DNA of 64,000 bases from an uncultured Pseudoalteromonas sp. (GCA_947493455.1 CANLRB010000015.1:1-64000); one strand, 5' to 3'; positions 18,552 to 27,330 are shown, counted from the stretch's first letter. Translations and numbers: made by a program. Notes: generated by a model from the sequence alone, not told the origin.

Positions 18552-19662
18552 ATTGGGGTTAATTATTAACCCAGTCGCGGGTTTAGGTGGCAGTGTTGCA
18601 CTTAAAGGCAGCGATGGACAAACCGAAAAAGCACTCGCCCTTGGCGCGACAAAAAAAGCTCAGAATAGGACCAAAGCAGCACTTGAAGAGTTGCTCAAAC
18701 ACCGCGATAAAATTGAAATCTTCACTGTTTCTGGCGAAATGGGCGAAGAGTGTGCAAAACAACTCGGTTTTACTACCCATGTTGTGAAGCATCTTAACGG
18801 TCCGTCGTGTGCTGATGACACCGAGCAGGCGGTTACTTTATTAGCTGAGTGCGATGTTGATCTCATTTTATTTGCTGGCGGCGATGGAACGGCGCGAAAT
18901 ATCTGTAATGCTGTTACCGAAAAAATGACCGTGTTAGGAATTCCTGCAGGATGTAAAATTCACTCAGGTGTTTATGCTATTACGCCGAAAGCGGCTGGTC
19001 GTATCGTCGATATGCTTGTGTCGGGCGAATTAGTGAGCCTGACGGATGCAGATGTGATGGATATCGATGAGCGCGCATTTCGTGATGGTATTGTCAAAGC
19101 AAAGCGCTTTGGTGAAATGCAAATCCCCGCTGAGCTGCGTTATGTGCAGGCCGTTAAAAATGGCGGTAAAGAAAGTGATGAGTTGGTGTTGGCTGATATT
19201 GCCGCTTATGTTGTGAGTGAAATGGATGACGATACTCATTATATAATGGGCTCAGGTTCCACCGTTGCGGCTGTGATGGATGAAATGGGACTCGATAATA
19301 CCTTACTTGGTGTTGATGTAGTTTATGATCAGGAGTTGGTCGCGACAGATTGTACGGCTGCGCAATTACTGACATTAAGCGAGACACAGCAGACTAAATT
19401 GGTTATCACCCTGATTGGCGGTCAAGGGCATATTTTCGGCAGAGGAAACCAACAATTAAGTGCTGAACTAATACGTAGAATTGGTCGTGACAACATCATC
19501 ATCGTTGCAACAAAAGCTAAACTTCAAGCTCTCAATGGTCGCCCACTTATTTGTGATACGGGTGATAGTGAATTAGATCACCAGTTGTCAGGGTTTATTA
19601 AAGTTATTACAGGTTATAACGACTATGTAATGTATGCAGTCGGTTATCAAGAGGAAAATTAA
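18541..19662 (+). CDS. ATP-NAD kinase family protein (AcoX-like)
   Basis: This 373-residue protein from ATG 18541 (MKYKLGLIINPVAGLGG) has the GGDGT nucleotide-binding motif at residues 113-117, typical of the NAD kinase/diacylglycerol kinase superfamily. The longer C-terminal part, with GSGSTVAAVM and LIGGQGHIFGRGNQQ tracts, matches the AcoX-like group rather than housekeeping NadK. The true substrate is not established for this group. It overlaps epmC by 11 bp, and yfcL begins 1 bp after its stop, so the three form an operon. Confidence 0.8.
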   Translation: MKYKLGLIINPVAGLGGSVALKGSDGQTEKALALGATKKAQNRTKAALEELLKHRDKIEIFTVSGEMGEECAKQLGFTTHVVKHLNGPSCADDTEQAVTLLAECDVDLILFAGGDGTARNICNAVTEKMTVLGIPAGCKIHSGVYAITPKAAGRIVDMLVSGELVSLTDADVMDIDERAFRDGIVKAKRFGEMQIPAELRYVQAVKNGGKESDELVLADIAAYVVSEMDDDTHYIMGSGSTVAAVMDEMGLDNTLLGVDVVYDQELVATDCTAAQLLTLSETQQTKLVITLIGGQGHIFGRGNQQLSAELIRRIGRDNIIIVATKAKLQALNGRPLICDTGDSELDHQLSGFIKVITGYNDYVMYAVGYQEEN

Positions 19663-19663
19663 C

Positions 19664-19939
19664 ATGTATTTAGACTATGTAGAACGTGCGCAAACGTTAT
19701 TTGATCAGCTAATTGAGACTGCGAATGATGATGAGCTGTTCGCAAGCGGCTATTTAAGAGGACATTTTGATCTGCAAGTGGGTTATGCGCAAGTTGAAGA
19801 ACTAAATTTAAGCCCAAGTGAATTAAACGAGCGTGTTGAAAAGTCATTAGTCAAAGCATATCGTGACGGTGAGCTCAACGATCAAGACCGTGACTATGTC
19901 GCCGATATTTGGGATAAAATAAAGGCGTTGTCTGAGTAG
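19664..19939 (+). CDS. yfcL: YfcL family protein
   Basis: This 91-residue acidic helical protein starts at ATG 19664 behind GAGGAAAA. Its size and sequence (MYLDYVERAQTLFDQLIET start, ADIWDKIKAL end) match the YfcL family, which has no known function but follows epmC in many gammaproteobacteria. It is the last gene of the epmC operon and is followed by a strong terminator. Confidence 0.85.
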   Translation: MYLDYVERAQTLFDQLIETANDDELFASGYLRGHFDLQVGYAQVEELNLSPSELNERVEKSLVKAYRDGELNDQDRDYVADIWDKIKALSE

Positions 19940-19961
19940 TTGAATACTTAATTTTTGTTCT

Positions 19962-19988
19962 AAGAGGGTTTGAGTAACCCTCTTTTTT
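19962..19988 (+). terminator. Intrinsic terminator after yfcL
   Basis: A perfect stem AAGAGGGTT / AACCCTCTT with a TGAGT loop is followed by a run of T. Confidence 0.9.
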
Positions 19989-20104
19989 TACATCTGAGTT
20001 GTCCTGTTTTTATAACCTAACTCATTGAATATTAAATTCTTTTAATTTGTAAGAAGATGTGTAATCATTCATAAAACTGAAATGTAACAACAAGGGATAC
20101 ATGA

Positions 20105-22069
20105 ATGTTAAGGAAAATAATACGACTTAGTCTTTTTATTTTACTAACCACCTTCTTATTGAGCACGACAGCAAAAGAACTTTCAATTGAACACTTTAGC
20201 CGTGGTGCTGAATACAGTAATTTGAAACTGTCGCCCAATGGGCAGTATTTAGCAGGGATCAGTGAAACAGAAGGTAAACGCATGTTGTTTATCTATGATC
20301 TCTCTAAAAATAGTTTTTCTCATGCGGTTAACTTTCCTGAGAGTGCACAGGTTGGCAACTACCATTGGGTTAATGACGAGCGTGTTGTTCTTGAAAAACA
20401 ATATATTAAAGGATGGAATGATCATCCGAGTTACCATGGTGAGCTTTATGGGGTTAATGCTGATGGCAGTAATCCACGCTATTTAGTAGGGCATAAAGGG
20501 CAAAGCCAAGTGGGCTCACGCTTGAAAAAAGCGACACCGATTTACGGCACATCATATGTGCTTGATCCACTCCATCACGATGAAGATTACATGTTAATCG
20601 TAACTTATCCATGGGGTACAACATCAAGTAAAGAACCGTATACGCAAGTGTATCGCGTTGATGTAAACAAAGGTAAGCGTCGTAAAGTAACGCGCGCGCC
20701 TACGCGTCTGGCTCGTTATTTAACAGACCATAATGGTGAGGTACGACTTGCTGTAAGCTCTTCCGATTACATTAATCAAAAGTTGTTTATACGTGATTTA
20801 AAAGAAAAAACGTGGCAAGAACTCACTTTAAATCGTAATGACTTAACCAATATCGGCCTGCATGCGTTTGATGAAACTGGCGAGTATGTGTATGCGTCTG
20901 CATCGATAGGTGGGGCACCGAAGGGTATTTATAAACTGTCACTCAAAACTAAAGAACTCGAACTTATTCACAAAGATAACGTTGTTGACCCGAGCAATAT
21001 TTGGATTGATGAAACCAATAAAGAATTGTTTGCGATTGAGTATGAGCCGGGTTATCCAACCTATGCATTTGTTGATAAAAAATCAAAAATGACCAAACGT
21101 TTGAAAAGCATGTTAAAAACGTTTGAAGGTAATCAAGTACAAATTGTATCGAGTTCGCGTGATGCTGATATGAGTGTGGTGCGCACCGTTAGCGACATTA
21201 ATCCGGGTGAATATTATTTATATGATGCAAAAGTTAACAAGCTACAATATTTGTTTGCTAATCGCAGTTGGATTGACCCAGATTTGATGGCTCAGAGTAA
21301 GCCTATTTCGTTTGAAGCACGCGACGGTTTAACGATCCACGGTTATTTGACCCTCCCTGAGGGTAAAAAAGCGGAAAACTTGCCTTTAGTTGTGATGCCG
21401 CATGGTGGGCCACATGGACCTCGTGATTGGTGGGGGTTTGATAGTGATACGCAATTGCTTGCTAATAAGGGCATGGCGGTACTTAAAGTAAACTTTCGTG
21501 GTTCCGGTGGTTATGGTCCCGCTTTTGAGTTTAAAGGCCACCGCCAATGGGGTCATAAAATTCAACATGACATTATTGATGGCGTTAAACATATTATCGA
21601 GCAAGGTATAGCGAACAAAGACAACGTTTGCATTATGGGGGCGAGTTTTGGTGGCTACTCAGCGCTACAAAGTGCAATTATTGAACCCGATATGTTTAAA
21701 TGCGCAATTGGTGTCGTTGGTGTGTATGATTTGGCGATGATGTTTGAAGAAGGTGATGTTGCAGAGCGTAGCAGTGGACAAAGCTATTTGACTCAAGTGC
21801 TGGGTACGAATAAAGAAGAAATAATCCGCTTTTCACCAAATAAAAATATTGCATCACTCAAAGCACCCGTACTTATTGTGCATGGTGGTGAAGATAGAAG
21901 AGCACCGCTTGAACAAGCCGAAGCACTGATTGAAGCGTTGAAAAAAGCAAAACACCCTTATGAGTATGAGTTGCTTGAAAATGAAGGTCATGGATTCTAT
22001 AAACCTGAACACCGTACTCTTTACTATAAAAGAGTATTGGCATTCTTAGATCAACACCTCGTTCTATAG
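20105..22069 (+). CDS. S9 family prolyl oligopeptidase-type serine peptidase, exported
   Basis: This 654-residue protein begins with a basic/hydrophobic signal peptide ending near TTAKE (about 1-23). A beta-propeller domain (about 30-390) precedes an alpha/beta-hydrolase domain. The serine motif GASFGG places the nucleophile at S514; D597 (HGGEDRRAP) and H629 (NEGHGF) complete the triad. It is probably periplasmic and acts as a dipeptidyl- or acylaminoacyl-type peptidase. It is preceded by AAGGGAT and by the yfcL terminator, so it is a single transcription unit. It converges on the solute-binding protein gene. Confidence 0.9.
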   Translation: MLRKIIRLSLFILLTTFLLSTTAKELSIEHFSRGAEYSNLKLSPNGQYLAGISETEGKRMLFIYDLSKNSFSHAVNFPESAQVGNYHWVNDERVVLEKQYIKGWNDHPSYHGELYGVNADGSNPRYLVGHKGQSQVGSRLKKATPIYGTSYVLDPLHHDEDYMLIVTYPWGTTSSKEPYTQVYRVDVNKGKRRKVTRAPTRLARYLTDHNGEVRLAVSSSDYINQKLFIRDLKEKTWQELTLNRNDLTNIGLHAFDETGEYVYASASIGGAPKGIYKLSLKTKELELIHKDNVVDPSNIWIDETNKELFAIEYEPGYPTYAFVDKKSKMTKRLKSMLKTFEGNQVQIVSSSRDADMSVVRTVSDINPGEYYLYDAKVNKLQYLFANRSWIDPDLMAQSKPISFEARDGLTIHGYLTLPEGKKAENLPLVVMPHGGPHGPRDWWGFDSDTQLLANKGMAVLKVNFRGSGGYGPAFEFKGHRQWGHKIQHDIIDGVKHIIEQGIANKDNVCIMGASFGGYSALQSAIIEPDMFKCAIGVVGVYDLAMMFEEGDVAERSSGQSYLTQVLGTNKEEIIRFSPNKNIASLKAPVLIVHGGEDRRAPLEQAEALIEALKKAKHPYEYELLENEGHGFYKPEHRTLYYKRVLAFLDQHLVL

Positions 22070-22087
22070 TAGGGCGACTTTTATAGC

Positions 22088-22113
22088 TGCAAAGGCACTG
22101 TGTGGCCTTTGCA
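22088..22113. terminator. Possible bidirectional hairpin between convergent genes
   Basis: A perfect 9-bp inverted repeat TGCAAAGGC / GCCTTTGCA lies between the S9 peptidase stop and the convergent solute-binding protein stop. No clear T-run is present on either side, so efficiency is uncertain. Confidence 0.45.
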
Positions 22114-22124
22114 ACTCTCTCCAG

Positions 22125-22832
22125 TTACTTTATTTGCCATTTTTCTTCCAGCTGGTAATACTGTTTTGAATTCTTAAATTTGATTAATGCGTTATTAAAT
22201 CGTTTTATTAAATCTTGCCGAGTAAAAGCCAAATGATATTTATTAATCGCAAACAAAGGATGAAAAGTAACATCGAGTTGTTCCGTTTCATTGAAGTAAT
22301 GAAATACGCTGCGATCCATCACCAGCACATCAGCTTTACCTTCGCGCAACATTTTTAACTGTTTACTTTGATCTTGTATTTCAAAATAAAGCGGAGCCTT
22401 GCCAACGGCTGTTTTAAAACGTGGACCTAAAAATATATCTGCTTGCGAAAAAGCAATGATCTTATAGTTAGCTAACTGCGCGATTCGGTCGATATGAAGT
22501 TTGTTGCTAGACAATGAGATAGCTACATTTTGATATTCTATATAGCTATCTGTTAGATAGTGTGTCTCTGGTAATAGGTCTTTATTGGTGGTGATCACGC
22601 CATCGTAACCTTGCAAATGAAAAGCTTTAAGTGAATGCCCAAGCGGCAGCGATATAAATTGACACTTGTAATCAATTGATTGAAAAATTTGCGTAATTAA
22701 TTCAATTTCGAATCCGGTATTTGCGTTATCGATTACAAAAGGAGGGCGGTCAACACCTGCTATCAGTGTGATTTCGTCATTCGCCCAGAGCGTATGGCAA
22801 AAAATAAGTAACGCGATAAATAGCTTCTTCAC
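22125..22832 (-). CDS. Periplasmic substrate-binding protein (SBP_bac_3-like)
   Basis: This 235-residue protein from a GTG start has a signal peptide (MKKLFIALLIFCHTLWA). Its mature domain opens VDRPPFVIDNANTGFEIELI, the usual opening of amino-acid-type ABC solute-binding proteins. No permease or ATPase gene is adjacent, so it is an orphan. It may instead serve as a sensor-like or stand-alone binding protein, as is frequent in alteromonads. The ligand is unknown. Confidence 0.8.
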   Translation of the reverse strand: MKKLFIALLIFCHTLWANDEITLIAGVDRPPFVIDNANTGFEIELITQIFQSIDYKCQFISLPLGHSLKAFHLQGYDGVITTNKDLLPETHYLTDSYIEYQNVAISLSSNKLHIDRIAQLANYKIIAFSQADIFLGPRFKTAVGKAPLYFEIQDQSKQLKMLREGKADVLVMDRSVFHYFNETEQLDVTFHPLFAINKYHLAFTRQDLIKRFNNALIKFKNSKQYYQLEEKWQIK

Positions 22833-22966
22833 ATCTTTTAACGTTTTAAGGTCACGTTGTTAAAGCATAGATGTGATCTGAAAAATTGACTAGGATGCGC
22901 AGTATGATTGTAGAGTCAAATCACGCACCCGTCATACAAGGATGATGTGGGTGCGTCGAATTGGAT

Positions 22967-23233
22967 TTAGTCTTGATAAAGGCCTAAGTGCTCTTTTGCG
23001 TAGGCTTCAAAGTCGGTGAAACCACCGATGTGATTTTGATCTAAAAATATCTGTGGCACTGTTTCACATGGTTTGCCGGCTGATTTTTCAAGATCAGCTT
23101 TTGATATTCCTTCTTTGATGATATCGATGTAACGGAATTGAAAATCGTCACGCTCATTTGATAGCTTTTCTGCGAGCTCTTTTGCACGAACACAAAACGG
23201 ACACCCATCACGACCAAAAATTACAGTAAACAT
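22967..23233 (-). CDS. grxA: Glutaredoxin GrxA-like
   Basis: This 88-residue protein starts at the ATG at 23233, supported by AAGGTGAG upstream. The thioredoxin-fold active site is CPFC (C11, C14), and the TVPQIF cis-proline tract is present. It reduces disulfides, including ribonucleotide reductase, with glutathione. The size and the GCPFCVRAKEL tract match E. coli Grx1. A hairpin with GC-rich arms lies at 22923-22956 after the stop. Confidence 0.88.
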   Translation of the reverse strand: MFTVIFGRDGCPFCVRAKELAEKLSNERDDFQFRYIDIIKEGISKADLEKSAGKPCETVPQIFLDQNHIGGFTDFEAYAKEHLGLYQD

Positions 23234-23331
23234 ATTCTCACCTTTCTTTATGTTGATACAGCTCATTATTAATCGAATTACTTTCGCTGTAAATTCGAAT
23301 AATTAAATAGGTGTAATCGAAAAAACTGAAA

Positions 23332-23610
23332 TTAAGTACGGTAAACGGTTTTAATTAGGTGGTAACCGAATTTTGTTTTGACGGGTCCATGAACCTCAAA
23401 AAGGGGCTTTTTAAACACCACATCATCAAATGCTTTGACCATATCGCCTTTATTAAACTCACCCAGATCACCGCCGCGTTTTTTTGATGGGCAAGTTGAG
23501 TGCTGTTTGGCAAGTTTATTAAAATCTGCCCCTTTATCCAGTTTGGCTTTGATAGCTAAACACTCTTTTTCTGTTTTGACTAATATGTGATAGGCGCAGG
23601 CTTTAGGCAT
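23332..23610 (-). CDS. ppiC: Parvulin-type peptidyl-prolyl isomerase PpiC
   Basis: This 92-residue single-domain parvulin lacks a signal peptide. It has the family core [13 protein letters not shown] and the C-terminal [11 protein letters not shown], closely resembling E. coli PpiC in length and motifs. It catalyses cis-trans isomerisation of X-Pro bonds in the cytoplasm. Confidence 0.93.
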   Translation of the reverse strand: MPKACAYHILVKTEKECLAIKAKLDKGADFNKLAKQHSTCPSKKRGGDLGEFNKGDMVKAFDDVVFKKPLFEVHGPVKTKFGYHLIKTVYRT

Positions 23611-23666
23611 AATGGTTATCCGCTTGGTTTTAGAAAGGCGCTATTGTATCGCGTTTTTATTAATGC

Positions 23667-24194
23667 TTACAAACGCAACCACATGCCAAGCTCGGTACTA
23701 TAGCCCCGCGAGCGGGCGCTGATCGTGAGGTCTTCATTGAGCACGTAGTAACTCGGAAAGGCGTCAATGCGGTAATTTTTGGCGAGCTCCCGATCACCCA
23801 ACAAAATAGGCATAGAGAGCGTTAAATTACCGATAAAATCATCAACCTCTTTTACAGAAGAGTAGTCTAGGGCGATTGCAATAACGTTAAGGTCCTGTCT
23901 CTGTTGAATTTTCTCTAAATTTGGCATGCTTAATTTGCACACACTGCACCAGGGAGCAAAAAAATAAAGAATGGTTTTTTTTCCCCGTAAGCCTGAGAGC
24001 GACACGCGATGATCAGTATGTTGTTTTATGCTTTCGAGTGTTTTCAGAGAAAAATAAGGTGCTGGATTTGTCGTCGACTGCAACATATTTCGCTCTAAAA
24101 ATGTGTTGATGATATAGAACATGAAAATGAAAAAGAGCGCTTGCAGCACAGTATTGAGAATTTTTTCTTTAGTTATTTTTAACTTCATAATCAT
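23667..24194 (-). CDS. Membrane-anchored thioredoxin-like protein (TlpA/ScsD-type)
   Basis: This 175-residue protein has one N-terminal membrane helix (about 13-31) and a periplasmic thioredoxin fold with active site WCSVC (CxxC in FFAPWCSVCKLSMPNL) and cis-proline tract AFPSYYV. It resembles ScsD/DsbE-like disulfide reductases. The start could be ATG 24194 or 24188; neither has a clear ribosome site. It probably reduces periplasmic disulfides using electrons from a DsbD-type protein. No cytochrome c maturation genes are nearby, so a role in haem attachment is less likely. Confidence 0.8.
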   Translation of the reverse strand: MIMKLKITKEKILNTVLQALFFIFMFYIINTFLERNMLQSTTNPAPYFSLKTLESIKQHTDHRVSLSGLRGKKTILYFFAPWCSVCKLSMPNLEKIQQRQDLNVIAIALDYSSVKEVDDFIGNLTLSMPILLGDRELAKNYRIDAFPSYYVLNEDLTISARSRGYSTELGMWLRL

Positions 24195-24256
24195 ATGATT
24201 TTATTAATCTTATAGTATAAGACAGAGATTAAATATTAATAATTTCAATTTTTTTA

Positions 24257-24287
24257 CTTGAAAAATACGTTGTCGCACCACACATCT
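24257..24287 (+). promoter_or_regulatory. Sigma32-like heat-shock promoter of ibpA
   Basis: CTTGAAA (24257-24263) matches the sigma32 -35 box. ACACATCT (24280-24287) matches the CCCCATNT -10 box at 6 of 8 positions, with a 16-nt spacer. Transcription would start near 24295, giving a leader of about 113 nt before ibpA. Confidence 0.6.
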
Positions 24288-24294
24288 ATTTTAG

Positions 24295-24410
24295 AACACG
24301 CCGACAGGGTGTTTTAAAGATTAACCTTTTGATTAGGTTAATGTTATTGCCTGCTCAATAACGAGGGGCACACACTAAAATTATTGCTTATTTAAGGATA
24401 CTATACTATG
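24295..24410 (+). promoter_or_regulatory. ROSE-like RNA thermometer in the ibpA leader
   Basis: The leader holds four successive hairpins. They are GAACAC/GTGTTT (24294-24314), a perfect 8-bp stem ATTAACCT/AGGTTAAT (24320-24342), a perfect 7-bp stem GTTATTG/CAATAAC (24343-24362), and a weak final stem in which AUUGCUU (24383-24389) pairs with the ribosome site AAGGAU (24394-24399) around an AUUU loop. The last stem contains the UUGCU motif with an unpaired G opposite the Shine-Dalgarno sequence, the signature of ROSE thermometers that melt on heating. This is read directly from the sequence; temperature response is inferred. Confidence 0.65.
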
Positions 24411-24860
24411 CGTAATGTAGATTTATCACCTCTTTATCGTTCTTTTATTGGTTTTGATCATCTTGCACAAATGATGGACAACGCGTCTCGAAATGCGAAA
24501 CCATCGAGTTTTCCACCATACAACATCGAACTGTTAGGTGAAGATAAATATCAAATTACGATGGCGGTCGCGGGCTTTGAAGAGCACGAACTGCACATTG
24601 AAACAGAAAAAAACGCCTTGCTTGTAAAAGGTGTTAAAGAAAGTAAATCGCAAGATGGCGAGCGCAGTTTTATTCATCAAGGCATTGCAGAGCGCAACTT
24701 TGAACACAAATTTCAGTTAGGTGATCACGTTAAAGTACGTGGGGCGTCACTTAACAACGGGTTATTAAATATCGCCTTAGAGCGAGAGATACCAGAAGCC
24801 GATAAGCCAAGAACCATTAAAATTAATGGTCAACAAGCGGAAATGTTACGCAGCGCTTAA
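24408..24860 (+). CDS. ibpA: Small heat-shock protein IbpA (Hsp20)
   Basis: This 150-residue protein has the alpha-crystallin domain at about 35-130. It opens MRNVDLSPLYRSFIGFDHLAQ and contains PPYNIELLGEDKYQITMAVAG and the GLLNIALEREIPEADKPR tract that defines IbpA/IbpB. It is an ATP-independent holdase that binds aggregating proteins. Expression is probably controlled by sigma32 (24257-24287) and by a ROSE-like leader. One copy only is seen here, unlike the E. coli ibpAB pair. Confidence 0.95.
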   Translation: MRNVDLSPLYRSFIGFDHLAQMMDNASRNAKPSSFPPYNIELLGEDKYQITMAVAGFEEHELHIETEKNALLVKGVKESKSQDGERSFIHQGIAERNFEHKFQLGDHVKVRGASLNNGLLNIALEREIPEADKPRTIKINGQQAEMLRSA

Positions 24861-24893
24861 AGGCATATTATATAAATAGATTCTCCAACCACT

Positions 24894-24925
24894 AGCGGCT
24901 TTTAGATAAGCCGCTTTTTGCTTTT
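24894..24925 (+). terminator. Intrinsic terminator after ibpA
   Basis: A perfect 8-bp stem AGCGGCTT / AAGCCGCT with a 6-nt loop is followed by TTTTGCTTTT. Confidence 0.88.
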
Positions 24926-24932
24926 AAACCAA

Positions 24933-25865
24933 TTATTTTTTACAAATTTGCTGTTTTAATTCACGATACCATTTAAGCTGCTCGATAGCGTGAGTTTTAG
25001 CAAAATCAAACGACACCTTTTTAAAATTAACCTCACTGCTTGCCGGAAGCTGCGACAACACTGCACAATCGCTACTGACAAGTGTCCCAATTTTTGCATA
25101 TCCACCGATAGTTTGACGATCGTTGAGTAACACAATTGGATTGCCATTTGGTGGTACTTGAATTGCACCGAGTGCAATCCCTTCAGAGTATAATTGTTGT
25201 TTTGGCGGCGATATGTTGTTGCCAGTTAACTCAACGCCCATTCGATTAGAGCGTAACCCAATGCGATGCGTATTAGAAAAAAATAGCTGGCGCGCACGTT
25301 GGCTGAAGTTCGCATGTTGATAGCTAGGTACGACATAGAGAGGGCGGTTTACGATTCGCGCTGCAATTGCATTCACATCGAGTTTTCTCTCACGGCTAAT
25401 TGAGGATTTTTTTGCGAATAAGACGTCGTTATTGTTTATTTTGAGCCCAATTTGTTCACGAATAATGGTGCTGTGGCTGCAATAAATAGATGGCGAACAA
25501 AAGCCGCCGCTAATCGAGATATAATTGATTGTTTGATGCCCACAATTTTTGAGTTCAATTATATCTCCCGGTTTGAGTGTATAAGATTGCCATAACGGGT
25601 ATGTTAATTTATTAATGACAAGTGAACATTGTGCTCCCGTAAAAGAGACTGTGATAGGAACCAGTATACGCAATGTTAATGCTGCAAAATGAACCTCGAG
25701 TGCCGCACAATCTTCTGTATTGCCAACCAATAAATTTGCAAGTTTAAATGAAAGGGGATCAGCAGCACCACCTTGGCTCATACCAAATTGACTGACGTTG
25801 TTACGACCTAAATCCTGCACGGTGATGAATTGAGCACCGCTGACGACTTCGATTAGACCCTGCAT
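24933..25865 (-). CDS. pxpC: 5-oxoprolinase subunit PxpC
   Basis: This is a 310-residue protein of the biotin-dependent carboxyltransferase-like (KipA/AHS2) family. It has the opening tract VQDLGRNNVSQFGMSQGGAADPLSF and the internal SNRMGVELTG and GNPIVLLNDRQTIGGYAKIG tracts. With PxpA and PxpB it forms the ATP-dependent prokaryotic 5-oxoprolinase that converts the damage product 5-oxoproline to glutamate. Its start overlaps the pxpB end by 13 bp. It is the last gene of the operon and is convergent with ibpA. Confidence 0.92.
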   Translation of the reverse strand: MQGLIEVVSGAQFITVQDLGRNNVSQFGMSQGGAADPLSFKLANLLVGNTEDCAALEVHFAALTLRILVPITVSFTGAQCSLVINKLTYPLWQSYTLKPGDIIELKNCGHQTINYISISGGFCSPSIYCSHSTIIREQIGLKINNNDVLFAKKSSISRERKLDVNAIAARIVNRPLYVVPSYQHANFSQRARQLFFSNTHRIGLRSNRMGVELTGNNISPPKQQLYSEGIALGAIQVPPNGNPIVLLNDRQTIGGYAKIGTLVSSDCAVLSQLPASSEVNFKKVSFDFAKTHAIEQLKWYRELKQQICKK

Positions 25866-26548
25866 TGAGACCCCATGAGATGTTGATACTCAGATTTTGA
25901 GATGGGCGTAAACTGAACGCTGTCGCCAATTTTAAATGGGGTTGGCGGCTGATTTTTTAGATTAAACGTGGTGAGTGGGCAGCGCCCGATGAGGTGCCAG
26001 CCTCCGGGCGTTGTCGTCGGGTATACGGCCGTCTGCGATTCTGCAATTGCCAAAGAACCAGCTTCAACTAAGGCCCTTGGTGATGAGCGCCGCGGTAGAT
26101 GAAGCTTGTCGTCGATATGGCCTAAGAATGCAAATCCAGGTGCAAACCCAATTGAGTAAACGTGATAGCGTCGCGCACTGTGCAATTGTATAAGCTCGGC
26201 AGCGGTGATTTTCGCGCTGTCGCAAACATAGTCAAAATCAAGTCCAAACTCTGGACCGTAATAAACGGGTAAATGATGAACTACATTGTTGAATTGAGTT
26301 ACGTGTGTTGATAAATAGCTGTTGTTGATAAAATCAATAAGTTGTTGTTCATCAAGCAGTATGAAATCAAATTCGATAAATAGCGAGTTGTAGGAAACAA
26401 TGGTGTCGAGCAGCGTGTGTTTGAATTGATGCCTCAACGCCACCTCTAGTTGGCATAGTTTGAGGTTATTCTCAGCAGTTGCAATACCGTCAATATAGAT
26501 CATCAACGCGTTTTCACTTGCCCTACTAAAACTTAATTTTGCTGACAT
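25853..26548 (-). CDS. pxpB: 5-oxoprolinase subunit PxpB
   Basis: This 231-residue KipI/AHS1-family protein has the signature tract YSIGFAPGFAFLGHID, LPRRSSPRALVEAGSLAIA and TPGGWHLIGRCP. It is the partner of PxpC in 5-oxoprolinase. It overlaps pxpA by 16 bp and pxpC by 13 bp, consistent with a co-translated complex. Confidence 0.92.
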   Translation of the reverse strand: MSAKLSFSRASENALMIYIDGIATAENNLKLCQLEVALRHQFKHTLLDTIVSYNSLFIEFDFILLDEQQLIDFINNSYLSTHVTQFNNVVHHLPVYYGPEFGLDFDYVCDSAKITAAELIQLHSARRYHVYSIGFAPGFAFLGHIDDKLHLPRRSSPRALVEAGSLAIAESQTAVYPTTTPGGWHLIGRCPLTTFNLKNQPPTPFKIGDSVQFTPISKSEYQHLMGSQCRV

Positions 26549-27285
26549 AATTCGCTAATTTGTTGCAGCACTGCAAGGGCTTCGGGGTTGTCACCATGGA
26601 CGCATAATGTATCTGCGTTGAGCATCACTTTTTCACCGCAAATCGACGTAACCGATTGTTCTTCAATTAACTGCTTAACTTGATTTATGGCATTAGCGCC
26701 GCTCAACACTGCACCGCTTTGTGTTCGCGGCACTAAGTTCCCATCTTTAGTATATGCTCGGTCGGAAAATGCTTCGTATAACAATTCAATTGCATAGCCT
26801 GTTGCTTTTTGAGCCATCGCTTGATTGCTTGGCGTGGCTTGGACCATCAGTTTGAGCGGTCGATAGTAACCGGCGACCGCGGCGAGCACAGCGTCAAACA
26901 CGTCGTTATCGACCATCATATCGTTATACAAGGCACCGTGAGGCTTAATATAGTCGAGATGTAGTTTCTGTGATTTTGCTAAGCCATCGAGTGCCGCGAT
27001 TTGATATTGAATACATGCAATCAGGTCATCTCGTGACATTTTTAAAGAGCGTCGCCCAAACCCTTGTAAGTCCGGGTAACTAGGGTGGGCACCGATGATC
27101 ACGTGATGTTGTTTTGCCAATTGCAACGTGTGCTTGATGACAGAAGGATCACCCGCATGAAAGCCACATGCAATGTTTGCCATATTTATAAAAGGCATGA
27201 GTTGCTGGTCATCGCCAAGCTGCCAGTGACCAAAGCTTTCACCTAAATCGCAGTTTAATTTCATATTGGTCATTTTAATCGCCAT
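26533..27285 (-). CDS. pxpA: 5-oxoprolinase subunit PxpA (LamB/YcsF family)
   Basis: This is a protein of up to 250 residues with the family opening LNCDLGESFGHW and the tracts NIACGFHAGDP, IGAHPSYPDLQGFGRR, KPHGALYND and EAFSDRAYT. The family usually starts just before LNCDLGES, so ATG 27264 is also possible; no start has an obvious ribosome site. PxpA is thought to carry out ring opening of phosphorylated 5-oxoproline. It is the first gene of a pxpABC operon that has no adjacent transporter genes. Confidence 0.93.
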   Translation of the reverse strand: MAIKMTNMKLNCDLGESFGHWQLGDDQQLMPFINMANIACGFHAGDPSVIKHTLQLAKQHHVIIGAHPSYPDLQGFGRRSLKMSRDDLIACIQYQIAALDGLAKSQKLHLDYIKPHGALYNDMMVDNDVFDAVLAAVAGYYRPLKLMVQATPSNQAMAQKATGYAIELLYEAFSDRAYTKDGNLVPRTQSGAVLSGANAINQVKQLIEEQSVTSICGEKVMLNADTLCVHGDNPEALAVLQQISELCQQN

Positions 27286-27330
27286 CGTTTACAGTAAGTT
27301 GATAATAACAGGTGTTTTAGGGTTCGAACA

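Noticed and set aside
22923-22956. GC-rich inverted repeat ACGCACCC/GGGTGCGT after grxA
   Set aside because: Could be a terminator, but the interior is long and no proper T-run follows in either direction, so it is not listed as a feature.
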